NCBI GenBank assembly: GCA_029255105.1 | Contig: JAQWWH010000010.1 | Coordinates: forward strand, 124,001-188,000 | Source: Flavimaricola sp. | GTDB taxonomy: Bacteria; Pseudomonadota; Alphaproteobacteria; Rhodobacterales; Rhodobacteraceae | DNA: 64,000 bases | Direction: 5' to 3' | Made by a program: the position numbers and the translations under genes | Part shown: piece by piece, positions 19,280-27,079 of the stretch | How the letters are laid out: each line of letters starts with the position of its first letter | Numbering within the stretch: position 1 is the first letter of the stretch | The notes under the pieces: model-generated | What the model was told of the DNA's origin: nothing | What the model saw: only the letters and a program-made list of their open reading frames with translations | The model's database searches: none

Positions 19280-20370
19280 TCCAACCCGACGGCAAGGCTG
19301 CCGCATGGGCCGAGGCCGAGCGGCTGACGGCGCATTTCCGCGCTGCCGGGGCCTTGCCGGTTGAGGCCGACATCCTGCAACCCGCCGACACCCTGCTGGA
19401 TCTTTACGGCGAGGATATTCGCGCCCGCGCCTACGTCACGACCGACCCATTGCGGGGCGAGATGATGTTGCGCCCTGATTTCACGGTGCCCGTTGTCCAG
19501 ATGCATATGTCCAGCGGCGCCGATCCCGCCCGCTATACCTATGCAGGCGAGGTGTTTCGCCGTCAGGAAATCGACCCCGACCGGCCTGTCGAATATCTTC
19601 AGGTCGGCTACGAGGTGTTCGACGGGCAGGGCCCTGCGGCGGCGGATGCCGAGGTGTTTGCCGTGATCAGCGACGCGTTGGCCGGTCTGCCCTTGCGGGC
19701 GGCGACGGGAGACATTGGCATCCTGATGGCCGCTGTCCGGGGGCTGCGCACGACCGACGCCCGCAAGGCCGCCCTTCTGCGCCATATCTGGCGACCCCGC
19801 CGGTTCCGCGCTCTGCTGGACCGGTTTGGGGGCAGGGTGTCTGTCCCGTCGACCCGCGTCGCCCTTCTCGAAGCGGCAGATCCGATGGCCCTTGCCGGGG
19901 CCGACATCGGTCTGCGCGGAAGGGACGAGGTCGAGGCCCGGATCGAGACGCTGCGCGAGGATGCCGCCGCTGCCCCCATCTCGGCCGAAGAGGTGTCGCT
20001 GATCGACACAATTCTGGCGCTGCGCGAAACCGTCCCGATGGTCCTTAGCCAACTGCGCGACATCGCGATGGATCTTCCTGCTGTCGGCTCCGCCGTTCAG
20101 ATGCTGTCCCGGCGCAGTGATGCGCTGGCCGCGCGCGGGGTGGCCGTGGACAGCCTCGAATTCGAAGGCAGCTTTGGACGGACTGCACTTGAATACTATG
20201 ACGGCTTTGTCTTTGGCCTTTACATCGACAGCCGGCCGGAGTTGCCACCCATCGCGACGGGTGGCCGCTATGATGCGCTGACAACCGTCCTCGGGGGTGG
20301 CCGGGCGGTGCCGGCTGTTGGTGGGGTCATCCGGCCCGGCCTCGTCGTATCACTTCGGGGGGGCGCATGA
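19276..20370 (+). CDS. hisZ: ATP phosphoribosyltransferase regulatory subunit HisZ
   Basis: A 364-residue paralogue of HisS that has lost tRNA charging and serves as the regulatory subunit of the short-form HisG, forming the hetero-octamer that starts histidine synthesis. It keeps the class II core: '[13 protein letters not shown]', '[15 protein letters not shown]', and near the end '[14 protein letters not shown]'. The start is a GTG at 19276 that overlaps the hisS stop (GTGA); its stop overlaps the hisG start (ATGA). The open frame extends upstream inside hisS but those residues are not family-like. Confidence 0.93.
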   Translation: MIQPDGKAAAWAEAERLTAHFRAAGALPVEADILQPADTLLDLYGEDIRARAYVTTDPLRGEMMLRPDFTVPVVQMHMSSGADPARYTYAGEVFRRQEIDPDRPVEYLQVGYEVFDGQGPAAADAEVFAVISDALAGLPLRAATGDIGILMAAVRGLRTTDARKAALLRHIWRPRRFRALLDRFGGRVSVPSTRVALLEAADPMALAGADIGLRGRDEVEARIETLREDAAAAPISAEEVSLIDTILALRETVPMVLSQLRDIAMDLPAVGSAVQMLSRRSDALAARGVAVDSLEFEGSFGRTALEYYDGFVFGLYIDSRPELPPIATGGRYDALTTVLGGGRAVPAVGGVIRPGLVVSLRGGA

Positions 20371-21059
20371 CGATCAAGCTGGGCGTGCCGTCCAAAGGGC
20401 GGCTGATGGACAAGACCTTTGACTGGTTCGGCTCCCACGGGATCGGGCTGCGCAAAGCCGGGTCAGAACGGGAGTACGCGGGCGAGGTGACCGGCCTTGC
20501 CGGTGTCGAGCTGGTGTTGTTGTCCGCCGGTGAAATCCCACGCGAACTCGCCGCAGGCCGGTTGCACCTTGGGGTCACAGGCTCTGATCTGGTGCGCGAA
20601 AAGGTTCCCAATTGGGATACGCTGCTGCGCGATGTGCATGGACTGGGCTTTGGCGGGGCCGATCTTGTGATCGCCGTGCCCCAGCTTTGGGTCGATGTCG
20701 ATACGCTGGACGATCTCGATGCCGCCGCTGCTGCCTTTCGGCGGACCCACGGTTTTCGTTTGCGGATCGCGACCAAGTATCACCGCCTCGTCCGCGAATT
20801 CCTGCGGGACTACGGGGTCGCCGACTACCAGTTGATCGACAGCCAGGGGGCCACCGAAGGCACCGTCAAGAACGAGACGGCAGAAGCTATCGCCGACATC
20901 ACCTCAACCGGTGAGACTTTGCGTGCCAACGGCCTCAAGATCCTGTCTGATGGCCTGATCCACGCCAGCCAGGCGACCCTGTTCAAAAGCCGGGCTGCTG
21001 AATGGTCAGACGACGACAGGGCAGCTTGGGCCCGGATCGAAGAGATGTGCGGGCTCTAG
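20367..21059 (+). CDS. hisG: ATP phosphoribosyltransferase catalytic subunit, short form
   Basis: A 230-residue enzyme that joins ATP and PRPP in the first step of histidine synthesis. The short form lacks the C-terminal regulatory domain, which fits with hisZ just upstream. Seen: 'LGVPSKGRLMD' at the start, 'LHLGVTGSDLVRE', and the PRPP-binding region 'IDSQGATEGTVKNETAEAIADITSTGETLRAN' (given here as a span near residues 155-190). It overlaps hisZ by 4 bases. PRPP would come from Prs, also in this window. Confidence 0.95.
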   Translation: MTIKLGVPSKGRLMDKTFDWFGSHGIGLRKAGSEREYAGEVTGLAGVELVLLSAGEIPRELAAGRLHLGVTGSDLVREKVPNWDTLLRDVHGLGFGGADLVIAVPQLWVDVDTLDDLDAAAAAFRRTHGFRLRIATKYHRLVREFLRDYGVADYQLIDSQGATEGTVKNETAEAIADITSTGETLRANGLKILSDGLIHASQATLFKSRAAEWSDDDRAAWARIEEMCGL

Positions 21060-21088
21060 GCCCGGGGCTAGCAAAGGGACGTTTTCAC

Positions 21089-22054
21089 ATGGCGACACAT
21101 GGATACGAGGACGGCCGGCTCAACCTGCCCTTTGTCGGCATCTCAACCTTTGGCAAGCGGGACTACGTGGCCGACTGGGATGCCATCGAGGCTGATGTCG
21201 CGATCCTTGGCGCGCCATACGATGGCGGCACCCAGTGGCGGGCAGGGGCCCGGTTCGGTCCCCGGGCGGTCCGCGAGGCCTCGACCCTGTTCAGCTTTGG
21301 CCATGCCGGGGCCTATGACCACGAAGACGACGCAACCTACCAGGGCAGCGACGTGCGCATCGTCGATATCGGGGATGCCGACATCATCCACACCAAGACC
21401 GAAGAAAGCCACGCCAACATCGAACTAGGGGTGAGCAAGATCCTCACTGCCGGGGCGCTGCCTGTGGTGATCGGTGGCGATCACTCGATCAACATCCCTT
21501 GCGTGAACGCCTTTGCCGATGACTGCGCCCGGAATGGCCCGATCCATGTGGTGCAGATCGACGCCCATCTGGATTTCGTCGATGTGCGGCACGGTGTCAC
21601 GCATGGGCACGGCAATCCCATGCGTCGCGCGATCGAGAAGGACTACGTCTCGGGCATGACCCAACTGGGCATCCGAAACGTCTCATCGACCGCGAAAGAG
21701 GGGTATGAGGACGCCAGGGCCAGAGGGTCGGATATCCTGTCCGTGCGGCAAGTGCGGGCGCTGGGCGCCGAGGCAGTGGTCAACCGGTTGCCCGAAGGGG
21801 CGCGCTACTACGTGACGATCGATATCGACGCCTTCTGCCCCTCGATCGCGTCGGGAACAGGTACGCCAAGCCATGGGGGCTTTCAGTACTACGACGTCTT
21901 GGAAATCCTGCAGGGTCTGAGCAAGCGGGGCAATGTTGTCGGGATCGACCTCGTCGAAGTGGCCCCCGCCTATGACCCGACCGAAAGCACGCAGGTCCTG
22001 GCGGCCCAGGTCCTGCTGAATTTCATCGGGTTCATCTTTCACAACCGGCGCTAG
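21089..22054 (+). CDS. speB: Agmatinase/ureohydrolase family protein
   Basis: A 321-residue enzyme of the arginase-agmatinase family, which removes urea from guanidino compounds with two Mn ions. Metal-binding motifs are present: 'GGDHS', 'DAHLDF' and 'TIDIDAFCPS', the last keeping the Asp-x-Asp pair. The Asp that usually precedes Pro in the third motif is Cys here, but it is not a metal ligand. The ATG at 21089 has AAAGGGA upstream. It follows hisG by 29 bases on the same strand and may be co-transcribed. Agmatinase is the likeliest role; other guanidino substrates (guanidinobutyrate, formiminoglutamate) are possible, so the symbol is tentative. Confidence 0.8.
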   Translation: MATHGYEDGRLNLPFVGISTFGKRDYVADWDAIEADVAILGAPYDGGTQWRAGARFGPRAVREASTLFSFGHAGAYDHEDDATYQGSDVRIVDIGDADIIHTKTEESHANIELGVSKILTAGALPVVIGGDHSINIPCVNAFADDCARNGPIHVVQIDAHLDFVDVRHGVTHGHGNPMRRAIEKDYVSGMTQLGIRNVSSTAKEGYEDARARGSDILSVRQVRALGAEAVVNRLPEGARYYVTIDIDAFCPSIASGTGTPSHGGFQYYDVLEILQGLSKRGNVVGIDLVEVAPAYDPTESTQVLAAQVLLNFIGFIFHNRR

Positions 22055-22069
22055 AAACCGCGCAGGGGA

Positions 22070-22492
22070 TCAGAGGATCCCGATATCGGCAAGGGCGGCC
22101 GATAGTTCAGGCGGCAGAACATCTTCACCCGCCTTCGCCTGTATCAAATCGGGCGGGGCATCGCTGGGCGCGAGATAGCGCCAGCCCTGAAAAGGACGCC
22201 GCTGTACCGCAGCGACCCGCACAATCTCGGGATCCAGGACGATTGCGCAGCGCAGGATACCGTCGTCTCGGCTGTATTCGTCCAGCCGGACAATGCGCTG
22301 GCGGCACTGGATCACCCCCTTGATCACCCAGTAGATCGAGCCGCCGTCCAAAAGCTCTGCCTCGCGCTTTGGCCACATCCTTGTGACATGGCGCGGCAGA
22401 CCGTCGTCCGACTGCGCACGGCGGGTCTGTTGCCAGGCGGCAAGGTCATCGGTGTCGTCTGTCCCTACGGACAGTTTTTGTAAATGCAGCAT
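22070..22492 (-). CDS. DUF1489 family protein
   Basis: A 140-residue protein of an alphaproteobacterial family without known function. Typical features are the start 'MLHLQKLSVG', 'SIYWVIKGVIQCRQRI' and 'RRPFQGWRYL'. No signal peptide or membrane helix. The ATG at 22492 is preferred over the GTG at 22501 because it gives the family start. It is divergent from nrdJ and the short region between them contains a LexA-type box, so it may be damage-inducible (inference). Confidence 0.8.
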   Translation of the reverse strand: MLHLQKLSVGTDDTDDLAAWQQTRRAQSDDGLPRHVTRMWPKREAELLDGGSIYWVIKGVIQCRQRIVRLDEYSRDDGILRCAIVLDPEIVRVAAVQRRPFQGWRYLAPSDAPPDLIQAKAGEDVLPPELSAALADIGIL

Positions 22493-22512
22493 GCCGCTCA
22501 CCCCAACGGAAT

Positions 22513-22527
22513 GTTCTATTCTTGTTC
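22513..22527. promoter_or_regulatory. LexA (SOS) box, GTTC-N7-GTTC
   Basis: GTTC at 22513-22516, seven bases, then GTTC at 22524-22527: an exact match to the alphaproteobacterial LexA consensus, which differs from the E. coli CTGT-N8-ACAG box. It lies 20 bases upstream of the DUF1489 start and 67 bases upstream of the nrdJ start, a position where a repressor could cover either promoter. Confidence 0.75.
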
Positions 22528-22594
22528 TGGCTATCTAGATTTGGTAGCTTAGGCCCTCGCCCTTGATTCTACCATGACATCTTCTGGAGCCGCC

Positions 22595-24925
22595 ATGAAC
22601 CGTTTTGCCGCCCCCATCGCCGCGCAGATTTGGGACATGAAGTATCGCTTCAAAGAGGCCGACGGGACCCCCCGCGATGTCACGGTCGAGGATACATGGC
22701 GGCGGATCGCACGGGCCCTGGCAGAGGTGGAAGAACATCCCAAGGTCTGGGAGGACAAGTTCTACACCGCGCTTGAGGATTTCAAATACCTCCCCGCCGG
22801 CCGGATCACCGCCGGTGCTGGCACAGCCCGGTCCGTCACCCTGTTCAACTGCTTTGTCATGGGGACCGTGCCCGACACCATGGGCGGCATCTTCGACGCG
22901 TTGAAAGAGGCCGCGCTGACCATGCAGCAGGGGGGCGGGATCGGATACGACTTTTCCACCATCCGGCCCAAGGGCGCACCTGTCGCAGGCGTCGCCGCTG
23001 ATGCTTCGGGGCCCTTGTCGTTCATGGATGTCTGGGACGCCATGTGCCGGACAATCATGTCGGCAGGTTCGCGGCGCGGGGCGATGATGGCCACCATGCG
23101 GTGTGATCATCCGGATGTTGAGGCCTTCATCACCGCCAAGTCCGACCCTGCCCGGCTGCGGATGTTCAACATGTCGGTGCTGGTGACAGACCCCTTCATG
23201 GCAGCGGTCAAGGCTGATAGCCCTTGGGACCTCGTCTTTGACGGGACCGTCTACAGGACGGTTCAGGCGCGGGATCTGTGGGACCGGATCATGCGGTCGA
23301 CATTCGATTTCGCGGAACCCGGCGTGATCTTCATTGACCGGATCAATGCCATGAACAATCTCAGCTATTGCGAGACGATCGCGGCAACCAACCCCTGCGG
23401 CGAACAGCCCTTGCCACCCTACGGGGCCTGCCTGCTGGGGTCGATCAACATGGCGCGGCTGGTCAGCAATCCCTTCAGCCCCGACGCCCGGCTTGACCCC
23501 GACGCGCTCGATGACCTCGTGGCAACGGCCGTGCGGATGATGGACAATGTTGTCGACGCCTCGCGCTTTCCGCTGCCCGAACAGGCGGCAGAGGCGCGGG
23601 CAAAGCGCCGGATAGGACTGGGCGTAACCGGCCTCGCCGACGCCCTGTTGATGGTTGGTCAGCGCTACGGTTCCGAAGAGGCCGCCGCCCTGACCGAAGC
23701 CTGGATGAAGCGGATCGCACGGTCCGCCTACCTCGCCAGCGTTGACCTGGCGAAGGAAAAAGGGGCCTTTCCCCTGTTCGACGCCAAGAAATTCCTGGCC
23801 TCCGGCGCGATGCAGGGCATGGACAAGGACGTCCGGGACGCGATCGCCAAGCACGGCATCCGCAACGCGCTTTTGACGTCCATCGCGCCCACGGGAACGA
23901 TCTCGCTTTATGCCGGCAATGTCTCTTCGGGGATCGAGCCTGTCTTTGCCTATGCCTACACGCGCAAGGTCCTGCAAAAGGACGGCAGCAAGACCGAGGA
24001 AGAGGTGGTCGACTACGCCGTCCAGCTTTGGCGCGAGATCAAGGGCGATACCCCGCTGCCGGATTACTTCGTGAACGCCCAGACCCTCGCCCCGCTTGAA
24101 CATGTTCGGATGCAGGCCGCCGCGCAGAAATGGATCGACAGCAGCATTTCCAAGACGATCAACTGCCCCGTGGACATCAGCTTTGACGCCTTCAAAGAGG
24201 TCTATATGGCCGCCTGGGATCAGGGCTGCAAAGGCTGCACCACCTACCGGCCCAATGCGGTCACCGGCTCTGTGCTAAGCGTGTCGGAACCCGCAAAGGA
24301 AAGCGGCTCTGATCTTCGCTCTGGCACAAATACTCCCGCCGGAGGCGATCCCGAGGCTGACGCGGCAAAGGTGGCGACGCTGATGACCGACGGCGACGTG
24401 ATCTACATGTCCGAACCGCTCGACCGCCCTTCCGAACTTGAGGGCGCGACGTACAAGCTCAAGTGGCCTGATAGTGAACACGCCATCTACATCACGATCA
24501 ACGACATCATCCACCAGGGCCAGCGGCGTCCGTTCGAGGTCTTTATCAACTCCAAGAACATGGAGCATTTTCCCTGGACCGTCGCGCTTACCCGGATGAT
24601 CTCGGCCGTGTTCCGGCGGGGCGGCGACGTGTCCTTCGTCGTGGAGGAACTCAAGGCCGTTTTCGATCCGCGTGGCGGAGCCTGGATGGGGGGCAAGTAT
24701 GTCCCGTCGATCCTGGCCGCGATCGGTGGCGTTATTGAACGGCACATGGTTGCCATCGGCTTTCTGGCGGGCGAGGGGACCGGGCTGAAATCCGACCCCC
24801 AGGCCGATGTCGTCAGCCTTGGCACCAAGCGTGGCAAGGCCTGCACGTCGTGCGGCAGCTATGACCTGCGCATGGTCGAAGGGTGCATGACATGTGCAAG
24901 TTGCGGCTATTCCAAGTGCGGCTGA
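22595..24925 (+). CDS. nrdJ: Adenosylcobalamin-dependent (class II) ribonucleotide reductase
   Basis: A 776-residue enzyme making deoxyribonucleotides with a B12-derived radical, needing no oxygen. Seen: 'LPAGRITAGAGT', 'NCFVMG' (active-site Cys), 'GGGIGYDFSTIRPKGA', 'NPCGEQPLPPYGACLLGSIN', 'SIAPTGTISLYAGNVSSGIEP', and a C-terminal Cys-rich tail 'CTSCGSYDLRMVEGCMTCAS' that may bind zinc or relay electrons. ATG 22595 is preceded by CTGGAG. At about residues 573-584 the linker before the C-terminal domain is encoded by a dispersed repeat (24314-24345). The LexA box upstream suggests induction by DNA damage. Confidence 0.94.
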   Translation: MNRFAAPIAAQIWDMKYRFKEADGTPRDVTVEDTWRRIARALAEVEEHPKVWEDKFYTALEDFKYLPAGRITAGAGTARSVTLFNCFVMGTVPDTMGGIFDALKEAALTMQQGGGIGYDFSTIRPKGAPVAGVAADASGPLSFMDVWDAMCRTIMSAGSRRGAMMATMRCDHPDVEAFITAKSDPARLRMFNMSVLVTDPFMAAVKADSPWDLVFDGTVYRTVQARDLWDRIMRSTFDFAEPGVIFIDRINAMNNLSYCETIAATNPCGEQPLPPYGACLLGSINMARLVSNPFSPDARLDPDALDDLVATAVRMMDNVVDASRFPLPEQAAEARAKRRIGLGVTGLADALLMVGQRYGSEEAAALTEAWMKRIARSAYLASVDLAKEKGAFPLFDAKKFLASGAMQGMDKDVRDAIAKHGIRNALLTSIAPTGTISLYAGNVSSGIEPVFAYAYTRKVLQKDGSKTEEEVVDYAVQLWREIKGDTPLPDYFVNAQTLAPLEHVRMQAAAQKWIDSSISKTINCPVDISFDAFKEVYMAAWDQGCKGCTTYRPNAVTGSVLSVSEPAKESGSDLRSGTNTPAGGDPEADAAKVATLMTDGDVIYMSEPLDRPSELEGATYKLKWPDSEHAIYITINDIIHQGQRRPFEVFINSKNMEHFPWTVALTRMISAVFRRGGDVSFVVEELKAVFDPRGGAWMGGKYVPSILAAIGGVIERHMVAIGFLAGEGTGLKSDPQADVVSLGTKRGKACTSCGSYDLRMVEGCMTCASCGYSKCG
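24314..24345. repeat. Copy of the AAATACTCCCGCCGGAGGCG repeat inside nrdJ
   Basis: CTTCGCTCTGGCAC followed by AAATACTCCCGCCGGAGGC; the second part is identical to the intergenic element at 6379-6396 and the first part differs at only a few bases. It contains a CTCC/GGAG hairpin and is read in frame as Arg-Ser-Gly-Thr-Asn-Thr-Pro-Ala-Gly-Gly in a linker of NrdJ. Confidence 0.8.
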
Positions 24926-24973
24926 AGGAAACTCTGCCCGGTCTGCTGAAGGTCAGCCCATGAGGTCAGCCCC

Positions 24974-25390
24974 CTAGCGGCGCGTCAGCGCCATCCCGAC
25001 GAGGATCAGCCCGACACCCAGCACCCGCCCGCCCAGCGGGCCGGGTGCCCCGGTGATCAGGTCCAGCAGCACCCCCGTTACCATCTGGCCCGCAATGACC
25101 AGCAAGGCGGTGTTCGCGGCACCGATCCGGGCGATCAGCCAACTGCCCGAGGCGACGAAGACCACGCCAAGCGGGCCGCCCAGCCAGGCCCACCAGGGTA
25201 TCTCTGCGTCAGCTGGTGGCAGCAGGCCGCCAAGGACCAGCCCCACAAGCGTCAGTACAGCCAACCCCACCACATGGTTCCACAGCGAGGCGCGCAGCGG
25301 TGATGTCGATACGGCAAGCCGTCCGTTGATCTGCCGGCTCAGGCTGACAAGGATCCCGGCCAACAGGGCCAACGACGAAAACAGGATCAT
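24974..25390 (-). CDS. DMT-family transporter, DUF606/YdcZ type (second of a pair)
   Basis: A 138-residue membrane protein with four to five hydrophobic helices; 'SRQINGRLAVSTSPLRASLWNHVVG' and 'GQMVTGVLLDLITGAPGPLGGRVLGVGLILVG' are family hallmarks of the DUF606 half-size transporters. I start it at the ATG at 25390, which overlaps the stop of the partner gene by 4 bases; the frame is open further upstream only as a shadow of that gene. Half-size members presumably pair with each other; the substrate is unknown. Confidence 0.8.
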   Translation of the reverse strand: MILFSSLALLAGILVSLSRQINGRLAVSTSPLRASLWNHVVGLAVLTLVGLVLGGLLPPADAEIPWWAWLGGPLGVVFVASGSWLIARIGAANTALLVIAGQMVTGVLLDLITGAPGPLGGRVLGVGLILVGMALTRR

Positions 25391-25881
25391 GATGAGCCGC
25401 CAAGGATAAGGATCAGGCTGCCCGTACAGATACAGCCGACGGCGGCCATGTCCCGCAGGTCCGGTTGCCGCTTGGGAAATCCAAAAAGGCCAAATCTGTC
25501 GGCCAACAGGCCAAACCCCACCTGTCCGGCCAGCCCCAGGGCTAATGTGCCAGACAGGGCCAGGGCCGTGTTCACGGTGACCGACGACAGCATCACAGTG
25601 ACGGCCCCAGATACGCCCCCCAGGTAGGCCCAAAGAGGGGCGGGGCCGATCTGGGCCGTCGTCGCTTTTCTGCCCCTCTCCCGGAACAGAAGGACCAGAA
25701 CCACCGCGGCGAGGCTGCCCGCGCCATGCGCGGCCCAGGATGCAAACAGAGGCCCTCCCGACAAAGACAGGCGGCCGTTCAACAAGACCATAAAGGTCAA
25801 CAGGCCACCGCTGAGAAATGCGGCAGCCAGGTCAAATGGGCGGAGTGGCATTTGGGGGGGCTCGAGTGCGTTTGCAACCAT
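25387..25881 (-). CDS. DMT-family transporter, DUF606/YdcZ type (first of a pair)
   Basis: A 164-residue membrane protein with about five hydrophobic helices and the DUF606 pattern 'MVLLNGRLSLSGGPLFASWAAHGAGSLAAV' (residues about 32-61) and 'GTLALGLAGQVGFGLLADRFGLFGFPKR'. Starts at 25908, 25881 and 25851 are all in frame; I prefer the ATG at 25881 but the Shine-Dalgarno signals are weak. The stop overlaps the start of the second DUF606 gene (ATGA), which supports a two-subunit transporter. It is divergent from the LpxR-like gene across about 177 bases that contain the palindrome CTGCCATGGCAG at 25938-25949. Confidence 0.8.
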   Translation of the reverse strand: MVANALEPPQMPLRPFDLAAAFLSGGLLTFMVLLNGRLSLSGGPLFASWAAHGAGSLAAVVLVLLFRERGRKATTAQIGPAPLWAYLGGVSGAVTVMLSSVTVNTALALSGTLALGLAGQVGFGLLADRFGLFGFPKRQPDLRDMAAVGCICTGSLILILGGSS

Positions 25882-26058
25882 GTGGACTTGCCTGCGGATT
25901 GGCCGCAACCTCCAAGATATGTGATATTATGGCAATCCTGCCATGGCAGAGCCTTATCGGCGACGGCATGGAGTGGGAATAGTGGTTGTCAGTTGGAATG
26001 GTCCAAGTCACAAAAATGACAGCCAGGCGATATCCTGTCGCAACCCAGAAGGTGCAGA

Positions 26059-26961
26059 ATGAAGAAACTTTCCCTTCTATTGGTCTGTCTTTTGTGTGCG
26101 GGTCCTGCAGCAGCAGAAGATCGCGATATCCTCGGGGTTGGTCGTCTGTTCACCAACGACTATCTTGGCGACCGGGCGGACCGTTGGCGGTCAGGTAGCT
26201 ACCAGGTTTCGATCATGCGTGGCGAAAAATGGGCGGGGTCTCCTCCCGCCGGGTTGGGCGAGTTGCTGGAGTACCGGCTCAGGACCGAAATCATCTCGTC
26301 AGGACCGGACAGCGGCGCAACGTTTGACCGTCCCTATGTGGGATCCTTCAGTCTTGGCGTGCACAATCACATGTCCCTTGGGCCGACCCAACTCAGCTTT
26401 GGCGCCGACCTCATGGCGATCGGGCCACAAACCGGGGTTTCGGATTTTCAGGAACAGTTCCACGAGCGGTTCAGCCTACCCGACCCGCGCGGAGTCAGCG
26501 CCCAACTGGGTGATGCCTACCATCTGTCTGGTCTGGCAGAGCTGTCCTACAGCCTTAGGCTGAGTGACCTTGTGACCGTACGCCCCTACGCTGAAGTGCA
26601 GGTTGGGGTAGAGGATATTGCTCGCGTGGGGGGCGACATCATAGTGGGATCAATTGGCCACACTGACATGTTTGTCAGGGACTTGGGTACCGGTCAGCTG
26701 ATACGCGCGATCGAGGCTGGTCAGCCCGGTGCGGCCGTTTTGATGGGTGCCGATTGGGCCTATGTTGGCGACAGCGCCTACCTTCCTGAAAATATGGGAT
26801 ATTTTGCGGAAGAGAACCGATTTCGCGGTCGGATTGGCCTGCATTGGCAAATTGCCCCAAGGGTCTCGTTTTTCTATGGCTTGACCTATTTGTCGGAAGA
26901 GTTCGTAGGGCAATCCGAAGGCCAGCTTCTGGGTGGCCTGAAACTGAATTTTAACTTCTGA
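26059..26961 (+). CDS. LpxR-like outer-membrane protein (DUF2219 family)
   Basis: A 300-residue exported protein. Residues 1-20 are a signal peptide ending 'AGPAAAEDR'. The mature part has the LpxR/DUF2219 opening 'LFTNDYLGDRADRWRSGSYQ', many amphipathic strands with alternating hydrophobic residues, and ends in an aromatic residue ('LKLNFNF'), as expected of an outer-membrane beta-barrel. LpxR removes the 3'-acyloxyacyl chain of lipid A in a Ca-dependent way; the conserved Asn-Asp at the start and a His in 'GVHNHMSLGP' fit, but activity is inferred. The gene stands alone, with base composition a little lower in GC than its neighbours. Confidence 0.7.
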   Translation: MKKLSLLLVCLLCAGPAAAEDRDILGVGRLFTNDYLGDRADRWRSGSYQVSIMRGEKWAGSPPAGLGELLEYRLRTEIISSGPDSGATFDRPYVGSFSLGVHNHMSLGPTQLSFGADLMAIGPQTGVSDFQEQFHERFSLPDPRGVSAQLGDAYHLSGLAELSYSLRLSDLVTVRPYAEVQVGVEDIARVGGDIIVGSIGHTDMFVRDLGTGQLIRAIEAGQPGAAVLMGADWAYVGDSAYLPENMGYFAEENRFRGRIGLHWQIAPRVSFFYGLTYLSEEFVGQSEGQLLGGLKLNFNF

Positions 26962-27079
26962 AGAAATAGTTACCTGCCAAACTTGAAGTGGGTTGATCCC
27001 CTCAGGCTCGCCCTGATACCTTCAAATCGAAAATCCGCACACAGATGCGGACATAAGAGCAGTAGGCAGGCAGACAGGC

